Part shown: positions 6,862 to 16,169 of the stretch, one piece after another | Numbering within the stretch: position 1 is the stretch's first letter | How the letters are laid out: every line of letters starts with the position of its first letter | Source of the DNA: CAYNNP01 sp964398215 | GTDB lineage: Bacteria > Planctomycetota > Planctomycetia > Pirellulales > Pirellulaceae | Length of the DNA stretch: 23,770 bases | Reading direction: 5' to 3' | NCBI GenBank assembly: GCA_964398215.1 | Contig: CAYNNP010000080.1 | Span: forward strand, 1 to 23,770 | Notes under the pieces: model-generated | The model's input: the letters and a program-made list of their open reading frames with translations, nothing else | Database searches by the model: none | Told to the model about the DNA's origin: nothing | Position numbers and translations under genes: made by a program

Positions 6862-7741
6862 ATTGGGGCCAGCGATGCACGTCGCTCGTTTTGTTAACGC
6901 CGAAACTTTCATTGGGTTCGGCCAAGTGCTCTGGGAAACTGACCGTCATGCCTGCAAGCGACTGGCTATCCCCGGCGTGATCATGTCGCAACTGATGAAT
7001 TCGTTTTTCCAAAAGCGTGCCTGTGTTGGTGTCAAAGAGTTCGGGTGCAAACAGCCCCATGACACTGTCGGCGACACGTTTATTGGCGACTGGAAAAGCA
7101 GCTTCATCGCTCAATCTTCTGCACAATGCTTGTCTCATTGAAGCAGCTATCAAGCACTTTTCAACCGAGCGGGTTGCATCAACCTGCTCCCGATACTCAA
7201 TGGCAAAAGTACACGCTCTGGCGGCATCAAAGGCGTACTGTTTGAATCGCATTGAATTGCAACACATTCGCCCCAAAAACATATCGGTCCAGCGTTCCAC
7301 GGTTTGACGCAGTCGATTGATGCGTGAAGCCTCGTGTGCGCGGGAACCAAACCCATTGAGCACCAATCGCTGGACTCGGTTGCTTGCGTCCAAAATTGAT
7401 AGGTAAACGGCGTGCGTCACAGGGCTGACGCTGTCGGTTTTGTGTTTTTCGTCAACGGTGGCTCCCAAGCAAGCCATGGTTCGTGAGACCATTTCAGCAA
7501 CGATGACTTCTTCAAGCACCGGCATGTTGTCGCGCCACCAACATTTGATGGCGAGCGTTTCGTTTTGCCTGCTGAGTTTCTTGTACCGTGCCATCGTCTG
7601 GTGCCAAAGGTCCAAGCGGTTGCGGTTGCTGACCCAGTAGTTAGACAAATCGTTGGAGTGAATCACAGGCCCTCGATAAACGAACGCAGGTCCGTGTTCG
7701 GCTACGAGGCTGGCCAGATCCGCAAGGATGACACAATGCAT
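6860..7741 (-). CDS. Conserved-looking protein of unknown function
   Basis: The predicted product has 293 aa and I do not recognise a family. It has no signal peptide or membrane segment, so it should be cytoplasmic. Most of it looks helical and is rich in Arg, Met and Cys. Striking stretches are HSNDLSNYWVSNRNRLDLWH near residue 30, IKCWWRDNMPVLEEVIVAEM near 65 and RFKQYAFDAARACTFAIEYR in the second half. ATG 7741 is preferred because GGAG (minus strand, about 7750-7753) stands six bases upstream and a compact protein begins MHCVILADLASL. An open frame back to 8086 overlaps the methyltransferase coding region and encodes Cys/Phe/Gln-rich sequence without domain character. It is divergent from the methyltransferase gene with 183 bp between, and its stop overlaps the T-tract of the RTX terminator. 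Confidence 0.7.
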   Translation of the reverse strand: MHCVILADLASLVAEHGPAFVYRGPVIHSNDLSNYWVSNRNRLDLWHQTMARYKKLSRQNETLAIKCWWRDNMPVLEEVIVAEMVSRTMACLGATVDEKHKTDSVSPVTHAVYLSILDASNRVQRLVLNGFGSRAHEASRINRLRQTVERWTDMFLGRMCCNSMRFKQYAFDAARACTFAIEYREQVDATRSVEKCLIAASMRQALCRRLSDEAAFPVANKRVADSVMGLFAPELFDTNTGTLLEKRIHQLRHDHAGDSQSLAGMTVSFPEHLAEPNESFGVNKTSDVHRWPQ

Positions 7742-7860
7742 AGAATTCTCCGTCAAAAGGTGATGGTTCAATTCGATGCATTTACTGTGCCGCTGAAAGA
7801 ATCGCCGTGTTTGAAGGCATGAATTCGCAGATGATGCCTTTTCGCAACACAAACAGCTGC

Positions 7861-7870
7861 CACAATTGTG
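7861..7870. promoter_or_regulatory. Perfect 10-bp palindrome between divergent genes
   Basis: CACAATTGTG is a perfect palindrome in the 183-bp gap between the unknown gene (start 7741) and the methyltransferase (start 7925). A second dyad nearby, AAGGCAT 7814-7820 with ATGCCTT 7834-7840, could form a hairpin. Either could be an operator for a divergent promoter, but no regulator gene is near and the sites are short. Confidence 0.25.
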
Positions 7871-7924
7871 CGGCGCGTTGAAAAACTGAAACGTCGACAG
7901 GAAGCCTAAAAGGGAGAACACGGG

Positions 7925-9121
7925 TTGCCGATTGAAATTACCACTGAGCACAGGGAGCAGCTGTCTGAGATTCTGAATCAGGAAATCACGCCGCCGCTGG
8001 TCAGGCGAATCAATGATGCCTACGGCGAACAGCTTGGCGGGCTGATCCTGGCTTCTGCTGTACATCAACAGAAAGCTGTTTCTCAACTTGGCCCCGGAAC
8101 GTGGTGGGTGACTCGGGAGTCGCTACAGAAAGCAACCGCGTGGCAAGTCGCAAAACTGAAGGCAAGTTGGTTCGAGCGGAATCAACCGATCTTTGATTTC
8201 TGCTGTGGCGTTGGCGGCGATAGCCGTTGGCTTTCAACTTCAGCAAGTACGATTGCTGTCGACAATGATCCGCTGATCTGCGCTGCTGCGAAAGCGAATT
8301 TAATGGATCAAGATGTTACGATTCAGTGTGCCGACGTTACGGAGATCGCAGTTGCCGGTGATGCGTTTGTACACATCGATCCTGACCGCCGAAGCGACCA
8401 ACGACGTCATACAAATGCTGATTACTTTCGTCCCAGTTGGGACTTTGTTGCTAAGTTGATTGAATCGACCAACGGCGGCGTGATCAAACTGGCTCCTGGC
8501 ACTGATCTACCGGATTGCGAAGCAGAGGATGCGGCACTTCATCGGACTTGGATTTCGCTTCGAGGATCGGTTCGAGAGCAAAGTGTTGTTTATGGCCGGT
8601 TGCTGGACTCGATTGCACCGCAGCAACAGTTGCCGGCTCGGAGCGCTATCGTGGTTCATTCCGACGCAACCTATTGCCGGTACATTCCAAGCATTCCAAT
8701 CCAATCATCGGTCAATAGCCAGCCCAAGGCGCTCGGCTGGATGGTGGACCCGGACGCGGCGATTCGGGCCGCAGGGTTAACGGAGACTTTCGCGAGCGAG
8801 TTTGGGATTTCAGCGATCGGTCACCCCAGCGGTTTCTTGACGACGAATGAAATCGGCGACCAAGTGCAGCGGCTTGGAGTGGCAGAGCCTGTGGTTTGGT
8901 CTGGCAGCGCGGATGACCGAAAAATTCGCCGCGAACTTCGGGCAAGGAATGCTTATCCCAAAAAAATCAAAGTCCGCGGGGCAAGCCATGACCCAAACGT
9001 CTTGACCAGCCGTTATCGAAAGTGCGGTGACAATCCCGTGTCACTTTGGATTGGTCGTCATGGCAAGAAAGTTTATGCCGTGATGACAGACCCAGAGCAT
9101 CAGGCAGCCATTCGCGGTTGA
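7925..9121 (+). CDS. Class I SAM-dependent methyltransferase with THUMP-like C-terminal domain
   Basis: The protein has 398 aa. An N-terminal helical segment of about 85 residues precedes a Rossmann methyltransferase core. Motif I is FDFCCGVGGDSRW at about residues 90-102, the acidic ribose-binding residue lies in AVDNDP (about 110), and motif IV is VHIDPDRR at about 148-156. The last 70 residues (RRELRARNAYPKKIKVRG and onward) match the THUMP-like domain found in this bacterial family, pointing to an RNA substrate; the exact target is not known to me. The start is TTG 7925 with GGGAG (7912-7917) at good spacing; no in-frame ATG or GTG fits the conserved N-terminus better. Its 3' end overlaps the convergent acyltransferase by 22 bp, stop codons included. 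Confidence 0.82.
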   Translation: MPIEITTEHREQLSEILNQEITPPLVRRINDAYGEQLGGLILASAVHQQKAVSQLGPGTWWVTRESLQKATAWQVAKLKASWFERNQPIFDFCCGVGGDSRWLSTSASTIAVDNDPLICAAAKANLMDQDVTIQCADVTEIAVAGDAFVHIDPDRRSDQRRHTNADYFRPSWDFVAKLIESTNGGVIKLAPGTDLPDCEAEDAALHRTWISLRGSVREQSVVYGRLLDSIAPQQQLPARSAIVVHSDATYCRYIPSIPIQSSVNSQPKALGWMVDPDAAIRAAGLTETFASEFGISAIGHPSGFLTTNEIGDQVQRLGVAEPVVWSGSADDRKIRRELRARNAYPKKIKVRGASHDPNVLTSRYRKCGDNPVSLWIGRHGKKVYAVMTDPEHQAAIRG

Positions 9122-10311
9122 TCAAACGAATCGACTGCTGCGGCGGGTTCTTCGGGCGTTTGATCTGGAAACTGCCAAGCAAATCCAAGCCAACGACCGA
9201 GGCGAGTTTTTCGCACAAAGGCTTCGTATGTCAGCAAGGAAACGAAACTGCAAAGCACAAAGGCGATGCACATTTTGAGCCCCGGTGCGACGCTAGGCAT
9301 CAGCAGTTTTAGGTCAACATGGATCAAACCCAAGATCGGGTGATGGACCAGGTAAACCCAAAACGACGCGGCCGCCAAATACGCGGTCGCTTTGTTCAAG
9401 TGCGTGATGTGTTGAATCGCCAATCCAATCAAACCAAGTGATACAGCCCAGGCGCTGATGGTCGTCATCGCTGCCAACGTCGTGTTTGCGAGGTCGCTGC
9501 TGCCGCCAGACAAACTCCATCGGCCTAGCGCGATCGTGAATGCCAACAGCGCGATCGCTGGAAGAATCAATCTTGAACTAACGGATTTCAGCCGATGAAA
9601 ACCAGGGTCTTTCGCGGCTATAAGTGCGCCGCCCATGAAGAACGTCATGCTGTAGATGAATTTACTTGGCACAGGTAAAAACGCGTGCTGGAATCCCCAT
9701 ACCACTTCGGGTGCAAACACAAGCGATGTGATTCCCGCCAACAAGATTGCGGCTGCTGTCCAGCGGGTTGACCAACGCTGGCCTTTGAAAAATCGGTATC
9801 CAATCCCGAGCGCCGCGACAAACAAGAACAAGTACATTAGAAACCAGAGGTGACTGGTTCCCCAGAGTTCTTTGTCGATGCCGTTCTCGAATTTCAAGCT
9901 CTTGAGTTTGACCGGAGCGATGATTCCTTCGGTGACCCATCCCGCCAACCAGACGTACAAATCTGCTGGCAGGATCACAACCAGGCCAAATGCGAATGGA
10001 ATCAGCAAGCGTCTGGCACGGCTGCTGATCAGTGCGCGCTGACCTTTGCGATGAACGGTCCGCCAAGCCAACATGCCAGCAAGGATCAAGAAGACCGGCA
10101 TGATGAAGATCTCGTTGCCCCAAAAAACTGCATCAACGAACGATGACTTTCCGTCTTGGACTGGCCATGCGAGACCCGGCATTGGATTCTGCAAGTAAGG
10201 CACGCCCGCATGCAAAAGGATTACACCCAGCGCTGCGAGGCCTCGTACGAAATCGATGCCAGCAAAGTTGGTTGGTTGGGGGCGAATCGGAAGACAGTCG
10301 ATGTTTGACAT
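9100..10311 (-). CDS. Acyltransferase-3 family membrane protein (OafA/YrhL-like)
   Basis: This 403-aa integral membrane protein has about ten hydrophobic helices. It shows the family's N-terminal pattern FAGIDFVRGLAALGVILLHA, in which His33 is the usual catalytic-type residue of helix 1, and the following loop with RRLLIPFAFGLVV (R at about 100). Relatives move acetyl or other acyl groups onto extracytoplasmic sugars, such as O-antigen, peptidoglycan or exopolysaccharide. There is no SGNH domain fused. The ATG at 10311 starts exactly where the family does, though the ribosome-binding site is weak. It follows the SMC gene on the same strand after 124 bp and could be read through from it. Its end overlaps the methyltransferase gene by 22 bp. 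Confidence 0.85.
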   Translation of the reverse strand: MSNIDCLPIRPQPTNFAGIDFVRGLAALGVILLHAGVPYLQNPMPGLAWPVQDGKSSFVDAVFWGNEIFIMPVFLILAGMLAWRTVHRKGQRALISSRARRLLIPFAFGLVVILPADLYVWLAGWVTEGIIAPVKLKSLKFENGIDKELWGTSHLWFLMYLFLFVAALGIGYRFFKGQRWSTRWTAAAILLAGITSLVFAPEVVWGFQHAFLPVPSKFIYSMTFFMGGALIAAKDPGFHRLKSVSSRLILPAIALLAFTIALGRWSLSGGSSDLANTTLAAMTTISAWAVSLGLIGLAIQHITHLNKATAYLAAASFWVYLVHHPILGLIHVDLKLLMPSVAPGLKMCIAFVLCSFVSLLTYEAFVRKTRLGRWLGFAWQFPDQTPEEPAAAVDSFDQPRMAA

Positions 10312-10374
10312 ACTTCGCGTTTAGCATATTCACGGCGGATCCGGAAACCCCATGCCAGCAGAAGCGGAAATTTT

Positions 10375-10411
10375 CTGTAGCGACCCGCCGCTCGAGTCGC
10401 GCTCTCGCCCA
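10375..10411. repeat. Putative dispersed repeat between SMC and acyltransferase
   Basis: The segment CTGTAGCGACCCGCCGCTCG, continuing to GCTCTCGCCC, reads on the minus strand as GESATRAAGRYRK. I recall near-identical peptides from many spurious short ORFs in Rhodopirellula-type genomes; that recollection was not checked. It has a small internal dyad (GCGAC, GTCGC). It carries no gene and sits in the 124-bp SMC-acyltransferase gap. Confidence 0.4.
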
Positions 10412-10435
10412 AAAAACCTGGATTTCAACGGGGCT

Positions 10436-13400
10436 CTAGGCGGCTTCGCCTTCGTTGATCTCGCCGTCTTCGCTGACATCCTCGAACCGAATGGAGACCT
10501 GTTTACTGACGCCTGATTCTTGCATCGTCACGCCGTACAGAGTGGTCGCAGATGTCATCGTCTTTTTACTGTGCGTCACGATCACGAATTTCGAATGATC
10601 CAAGAACTCGTTTAGCACTGCCACGAATCGGCCAATGTTGGCTTCGTCAAACGGCGCGTCGACTTCGTCCAAAACACAGAAGGGGCTAGGACGATACTGG
10701 AAAATGGCCATCAACAGTGCCACAGCCGTCAAAGCTTTTTCGCCACCGGACAACAGCGAATTACTGAAGCTAGGTTTGCCCGGTGGAGTCGCAACAATAT
10801 CGACGCCTGCTTCCAGTGGATCCTCGGATTCTTCTAAGACCAGATCTGCGTGCCCACCACCGAATGATTTTCGATACAGCTTTTGGAAGTTTTGCCGGAT
10901 CGCTTCCAGCGTGTCCATGAACAGTCGACGACTGTCAGCATTGATTCGACCGATGATCCGCTGCAATGAGTCTTTTGCGGCGCTCAAGTCTTGGTACTGC
11001 GAATGCAATTCATCGTAACGCTGCTGAAGCCCTTCCAGTTCCTCGAGAGCTTCCATGTTGACGTTGTTGGTGCGTTGCAACTGAGTTCTCAGTCGCGTGA
11101 TTTCCGCTTCCACTGTGTCGCGATCTTCGGGAGCCTGCAAGTCTTCTGGCGGTTCATCGTTTTGCAGATCGATTTCATAATCTTCCATCAACCGATCGGC
11201 GAGAGTGTCACGCCGCAAGAACGCGTTTTCGCGTTTCGCTCCAATCGCATGGACGGCTTCGCTGGCTTTCGCCGCGTCCTGCATCGCCTGTTCGCTGGCT
11301 TTTAGAATCTCACGATTCGAGTCGCGGACAGTCTTCGCCTGTTCGGCCAGCAGTTGCAAACTCTGATCGGTGCCAGACAACTGTTCATTCAAACCAGTCA
11401 GCGAAATCGCAGCTTCTGCAATCCTGGAAATCAACTCCTGGATCTTTCCGCGTCCCTGTTCGGATTGTGACAAGGCTTCCTGGACAGCCAGTTCGCGTTG
11501 GTTTTGATCATGCCGCTGCTGCTCCAGCGAAATATTCAACGCTTCGTATTTTTGTTCTGCTTTGGCAACCTGAACCGACGCATCCATGACTGCATTGGTC
11601 GCGGCCTGCAGCGCCGCTTGCGACCCTGAAAGTGTCTCGTCTGATTCGGCCAGCTCCAATTCCAGCGTCTCGATTCGCTTCTTGCCGTCGGTAATTCGCT
11701 GCTCGAACAATCGGTTCTCCGACTCGGCTTGCGACTTGTTGGTCGTGGTCGCCAGCAGTTCCGCGTCCAGATCACCGCAAACCAATTGCTGAGCTTCCAG
11801 TCGCTGGCGAACATGCTTGGCCTCCGACTCCGCCGCAACACGATCGGTCACCAACGCACGATGCTGCTGTTCTAGTCGGCCGAGTTCGGCTGCCTGCTCG
11901 TCGACCAGTTTCGACAAACGCTCCACTTCCTTTTCGCCTTCGCTGACTTGAAAGCGATAGTGTTTTACATCCTGCTCCGTGGCAGCCAGTTCGCTTCGCC
12001 TGGACACCAATCCGCTTGTCAGACCTGGCGGACCAACAACGGTCGTTCCATCGCTTTCCAAAAGTTCTCCGGCCGATGTCACGAAACGCAGCCCAGCACC
12101 ACTAAGTTTCCGCAATCCGAATGCTGTCGCCAAAGAATCGACGACCCAAGTATTGCTGAGCAAGTGATGGATCAATTCCGTGTGCGTTTCGTCGCACGAT
12201 ACCAACCGGTCGCCGCGACCAACCACGCCCCGCAAACCGTCTAAACGAATTCGATCCCCTGGACGTCGCTTTGGCAATTCATCGATCCGGATCAGCCCAA
12301 CACGCGTATTGATTTCGAACTCACCGTTGACAATCGCCTCTTGCAGCTTGTTGCCTTGGACGACCAAGTATTGGCTGCGCGGTCCGAGTGCTGCATCGAT
12401 CAGCGGTGCAACTTTGACATCGACTTCGAAACAATCAACCACCAATCCTTGTACGAAACTCGCAAGGCCATGAGTTGACGATTGAAGCTGTTGCAAAATT
12501 GTCTGTACTCCACCGGAAATTCCTTCCTGGCGTTTGTTCAGTTCGTCCAGCACATTGAATCGTTCGGTGACACCTTCAAGTTTCGCACTCAGCGCAGCAA
12601 CTTCTTCGCTTCGCCGTTTCAGTGTCCGTCTGCTCTCCTGGACCTTCGCGTCAGCGATCTCGATATCTTTGGCCAGCGAATCGATTTGGTCGGTCAGCGT
12701 GACAACGGATTCGTCCGCCGTGCCGACTTGCGACTCCGCCTGTTTGAGAAGTGTTGACGCCGCCTCCGCGCGTTTCCGCAAACTGATCAGAGTCCGTGCT
12801 GCTTCAGCCAATCGAGTCTGCGTGCGTTGACGGCTCGATTCCTGGTCAGCCAATTCACGGACAGCTACCAAGTGCCCGCGTTGTAGTTCGTTGCGCTGTT
12901 CAAGAACCTTGTTCGTTTCGGTTTGAACAGTTCCACGCTCTTGGTCAAGCTCTTCTCGCCGCGCCGTCGCCGCATCCAGTTCTGTTTTGTACTGCGACAG
13001 TCTTGATAACGCGTCTTGCAATCCCGTTGCGGTTGAATTTGCTTGTGACTGCAATCCACGCATGCGGCGAAGTGAATTTGCGACGGTCAATCGCATTTCA
13101 CCCATCATCGATTGATCGGCGTCTCGTCGTCCGGAAAATTCAGCGATCTGTTGTCGAAAGTCGGCACGTTGTTCTTCCGATTCGCGCGCCTTTTCGGCAA
13201 TCTCTTGTAATTCGAGATCCGCGCTTTGACGCTTCTGCGTCATCGCCTCGCGTTGACTCTCCAGTTCTGCTTTTCGATTCGCTGCACTCTCGAAATCCGT
13301 TTCGATTTCATCCAGCTCTTCTTTCAAGCTTAGCCAATCAGTCCAAGCAATCTGTGTTCGCAAGCCTTTGAGTTTATCGCTCGCCTGACGATAGCGTTCT

Positions 13401-14032
13401 GCCTTGGAGGCTTGGCTGCGAATGCTTTTCAGACGCGAACCGACTTCATCAACAATGTCGCTCAGTCGAGTAAGATTCGTTTGGACACGTGCCAAACGCC
13501 GCTCGGCCTCCAGCTTCTTAGCCTTGAAGCGACTGATTCCTGCCGCTTCTTCAAAAATCGCGCGGCGATCCTTTGCGTTGGCCTGCAGCATCCGATCGAC
13601 CTTGCCCTGCTCGATCAAACTGTAAGCATCAATTCCGATCCCAGTTCCACGAATCAGATTCTTGACATCCTTGAGCCGGACCGCCTGCTTGTTGATCAAG
13701 TATTCCGATTCGCCGCTTCGATAAACACGCCGCGTCACATGGACTTCCGGGGCATCGACCGGCAAATTCCCATCTTCGTTGTCGAAAATGATGGTCGCTT
13801 CGGCAGCCGCTGCGGCCTTTCGCGTCTGTGACCCTTTAAAGATCACATCGGACATATCCTTGCCGCGAAGGCCTTTGGGGCTTTGGGAGCCAAGCACCCA
13901 TTTGATGGCGTCAACGATATTAGACTTTCCTGAACCATTCGGTCCGACAACCACGGTAATACCGTCTGGAAAGTCAAAACGCGTCCGATCAGCAAAGCTT
14001 TTGAATCCAGCCAGTTCGAGTGCTTTTAGCAT
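10436..14032 (-). CDS. smc: Chromosome segregation protein SMC (condensin subunit)
   Basis: The protein has 1198 aa, the normal length for bacterial SMC. It forms a dimeric coiled-coil ATPase ring that compacts and separates chromosomes. The N-terminal head has Walker A GPNGSGKSN at residues 30-38 and the Q-loop region that follows. Long coiled coils rich in Glu, Gln, Arg and Lys run from about 170 to 500 and 690 to 1030. A Gly-rich hinge lies at about 505-680 (GISGGVQTIL, VGRGDRLV). The C-terminal head has the signature LLSGGEKALTAVALL near 1093 and Walker B FCVLDEVDAPFDEAN near 1117. All ATPase motifs are intact. The start is ATG 14032, which opens with the family's MLKALELAGFKSFADRT. The partner genes scpA and scpB are not nearby. 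It is divergent from the TPR-exbB-exbD operon. Confidence 0.97.
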   Translation of the reverse strand: MLKALELAGFKSFADRTRFDFPDGITVVVGPNGSGKSNIVDAIKWVLGSQSPKGLRGKDMSDVIFKGSQTRKAAAAAEATIIFDNEDGNLPVDAPEVHVTRRVYRSGESEYLINKQAVRLKDVKNLIRGTGIGIDAYSLIEQGKVDRMLQANAKDRRAIFEEAAGISRFKAKKLEAERRLARVQTNLTRLSDIVDEVGSRLKSIRSQASKAERYRQASDKLKGLRTQIAWTDWLSLKEELDEIETDFESAANRKAELESQREAMTQKRQSADLELQEIAEKARESEEQRADFRQQIAEFSGRRDADQSMMGEMRLTVANSLRRMRGLQSQANSTATGLQDALSRLSQYKTELDAATARREELDQERGTVQTETNKVLEQRNELQRGHLVAVRELADQESSRQRTQTRLAEAARTLISLRKRAEAASTLLKQAESQVGTADESVVTLTDQIDSLAKDIEIADAKVQESRRTLKRRSEEVAALSAKLEGVTERFNVLDELNKRQEGISGGVQTILQQLQSSTHGLASFVQGLVVDCFEVDVKVAPLIDAALGPRSQYLVVQGNKLQEAIVNGEFEINTRVGLIRIDELPKRRPGDRIRLDGLRGVVGRGDRLVSCDETHTELIHHLLSNTWVVDSLATAFGLRKLSGAGLRFVTSAGELLESDGTTVVGPPGLTSGLVSRRSELAATEQDVKHYRFQVSEGEKEVERLSKLVDEQAAELGRLEQQHRALVTDRVAAESEAKHVRQRLEAQQLVCGDLDAELLATTTNKSQAESENRLFEQRITDGKKRIETLELELAESDETLSGSQAALQAATNAVMDASVQVAKAEQKYEALNISLEQQRHDQNQRELAVQEALSQSEQGRGKIQELISRIAEAAISLTGLNEQLSGTDQSLQLLAEQAKTVRDSNREILKASEQAMQDAAKASEAVHAIGAKRENAFLRRDTLADRLMEDYEIDLQNDEPPEDLQAPEDRDTVEAEITRLRTQLQRTNNVNMEALEELEGLQQRYDELHSQYQDLSAAKDSLQRIIGRINADSRRLFMDTLEAIRQNFQKLYRKSFGGGHADLVLEESEDPLEAGVDIVATPPGKPSFSNSLLSGGEKALTAVALLMAIFQYRPSPFCVLDEVDAPFDEANIGRFVAVLNEFLDHSKFVIVTHSKKTMTSATTLYGVTMQESGVSKQVSIRFEDVSEDGEINEGEAA

Positions 14033-14303
14033 GCGAATCGTGTCAGAAACAAAGGCGGCGGGCAGGGCAGGAAAATTGCTAGTAGAGCCACACCGGTGAC
14101 TCTAGGATTCCACAGTAGATGAAACATCTGTATTCGGATAGTTCGTTTTCCTCCCAAATCTCGGTCTTTTTCGGTGCCAAGGCGGGATTGCGTCAGCCTC
14201 GCAATATGGGGTATTTGGAAGAAAGATGAACCGACAATCGGTCTCGAATTCGACAATCGGGGCCTTTGCCGCGACGGATGGATCCAAACAGCGGAAGCAA
14301 TTA

Positions 14304-16169
14304 ATGGCAAAACGCAACCTGATCACGCCCATTGTTTTGGGCCTGATGACAATCTCGATAGGCATGCTGTCAAGCAATTTGGCGTGTGCTGATCAACCGA
14401 CCCTGGACAATATCAACCAGCTGATTCGCGACGGGCAAAACGCCCAGGCCGCCAGCGAACTCCAATCGCTGGACGATGCGATTAAGTCAGGTGATGCTGA
14501 CGAAGTCGATCTGACCGTCCCGCTGGCGCTCGTGGCCCGGTCGCTCGAAGAACAAAAGGACTGGGAGTCGGCAGCTAAACTGTATGAGCGAGCCGTGGTG
14601 GCTTCCAATCGTATCTCTGCCAAAGACCTGAAACCCAGCAAGCTTGCTTTGGTGAGGCTTGCTGCCAGCAGCGTTTTTGTTCGCACCAAAAAATACAGCG
14701 AAGCCATGGAGTTGATCACGGACTTGGTTTCCGATCACAGTCCGCTGACCGATCAACAGAAGCAAATCGCTGGCGAGCTGTGCTTGCACATCGGTGCCAA
14801 CACATTGTCCACTGAACATGTTCTCGCGCAACGCGCCTATCAACTTGCTGCATCAGTCGTCACCCCAGAGAAAAAGCCAACGGCTTTGCTGGGAGAAGCT
14901 TGGGCATTGGCAGCTAGCCACGATTCGCCCGCCGATGCTGCAAAGAAACTTCAAAGCTTTATCAGCGAATATCCCGAACACAAAGACGTTGCCCAAGCTG
15001 CAGCCCTGCGAGTCAATTGCCTGCGTCAAGCCGGTGCGACTGATGACGCCGAATCAGAGACCGTGGTTTTTCTGCAACGTTGGCCAGATTCAAAGTCAGC
15101 AGCGAATTTGATCAGCCACTCTATCGCCAAGGGCCAAGTGTCCGCCGAAGTCGAGCTGTGGTTGTTGAATCAAACCGAAGATAAATTCATCGCGACGTTT
15201 TCGCCCGCTGTTTCCAGAGCCGCTCTGGTTGTGGCTGCCAAGAAAGACACGGACCAAGCCAAGTCGCTATGGGGACGCGTTGCAAAACACTTAGCGGCAA
15301 CCGATTTGACCGGACAAGCAACATCGGATGCCTTGCAAGATCTGAATGTTGCACCCACCACCGAGTCGGCAAGGCAGTTTTGCGCCGGCCTGCTGAACAA
15401 GGAACTGGGCAGTATCGCAACGACCGGTTCTCGGGAAGCCGCCGCTCGCTGGGCAGGCAGAACCCGCAACTGGAAAATCGTTGCTGATGCCGCTGTCGCC
15501 ACAAAGCCCGGCAATAGCGAATCGAATCGCAGCGTTACTGTCGAGCGTCTGTTTGCAGAATCGCTGATGCAAACGAACCAACAACAAAATGCCGCCGAGT
15601 GGTGGAACCATTTGGTGGACGAGCGCGGCGTTGACGACTTTGCAACATTGCTGCGTTGTGCAGAAACCGCGACCGCAGTTGGTAATATCGACGAAGCCGG
15701 CAAGCGCATCGACGCTGCTCATGCTGTGACTGCCAACGACGAAAGCAAATTGGCTTTGGTCAACATGCTTTCCGCAGAACTCTCGATTCGCAAGCTGAAA
15801 TTTGACCAGGCGCGTGCGTTGCTGGAGAACGTTGTTCAGTCAGCAGCCGCCAAGAGTTCTTTGCGTAGCCGCGCCCAATGGATGATCGGTGAAACGTACT
15901 ACTTGCAACAAAAGTTTGTTGACGCCATCGAAGCTTATCGCAAGGTCGAAGGCATTGATCCTGAGGGCGAGTGGGTTTCGGTCGCGTTGATCCAAGCCGG
16001 CAAGGCGTTCGAGCATCTTGGACGCTCGCGCGAAGCTTCCGTCTGCTATTCGACATTGGTTGGCCAATTCTCCGATAGCCAACATGCTGCTGTCGCACGC
16101 ACGCGACTGGCAAAGATTGGACCTGTAGCAACTGCAACTGCACCCAAAACAGACACGATCCAACGATGA
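14304..16169 (+). CDS. Exported tetratricopeptide-repeat protein, first gene of ExbB/ExbD operon
   Basis: From ATG 14304 the product has 621 aa. It begins with a signal peptide (MAKRNL, then ITPIVLGLMTISIGML, with a probable cut near LACA-D), so it should be periplasmic. The body is helical TPR solenoid: AAKLYERAVVASN and KYSEAMELITDLV near the front, and a well-formed pair at the end (GETYYLQQKFVDAIEAYRKV, GKAFEHLGRSREASVCYSTL) reminiscent of BamD and CpoB repeats. GGAAG (14292-14296) precedes ATG 14304. An alternative ATG at 14226 also has GGAAG but adds 26 polar residues that would block signal-peptide recognition. The gene overlaps exbB by 4 bp (ATGA), indicating translational coupling. 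I infer it is the periplasmic partner of the motor encoded next. Confidence 0.85.
   Translation: MAKRNLITPIVLGLMTISIGMLSSNLACADQPTLDNINQLIRDGQNAQAASELQSLDDAIKSGDADEVDLTVPLALVARSLEEQKDWESAAKLYERAVVASNRISAKDLKPSKLALVRLAASSVFVRTKKYSEAMELITDLVSDHSPLTDQQKQIAGELCLHIGANTLSTEHVLAQRAYQLAASVVTPEKKPTALLGEAWALAASHDSPADAAKKLQSFISEYPEHKDVAQAAALRVNCLRQAGATDDAESETVVFLQRWPDSKSAANLISHSIAKGQVSAEVELWLLNQTEDKFIATFSPAVSRAALVVAAKKDTDQAKSLWGRVAKHLAATDLTGQATSDALQDLNVAPTTESARQFCAGLLNKELGSIATTGSREAAARWAGRTRNWKIVADAAVATKPGNSESNRSVTVERLFAESLMQTNQQQNAAEWWNHLVDERGVDDFATLLRCAETATAVGNIDEAGKRIDAAHAVTANDESKLALVNMLSAELSIRKLKFDQARALLENVVQSAAAKSSLRSRAQWMIGETYYLQQKFVDAIEAYRKVEGIDPEGEWVSVALIQAGKAFEHLGRSREASVCYSTLVGQFSDSQHAAVARTRLAKIGPVATATAPKTDTIQR

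Noticed and set aside
7742..8086. Longer N-terminus for the minus-strand gene at 6860-7741
   Set aside because: It would overlap the methyltransferase coding region by 162 bp and encodes sequence without domain character; GGAG before ATG 7741 supports the shorter form.
12796..13371. Long plus-strand frames inside the SMC gene
   Set aside because: They lie wholly antisense to a certain gene with intact motifs, and arise from its biased coiled-coil codons.
14226..14303. Upstream ATG for the TPR protein
   Set aside because: A GGAAG lies nearby, but the 26 added polar residues would displace the signal peptide that starts at 14304.
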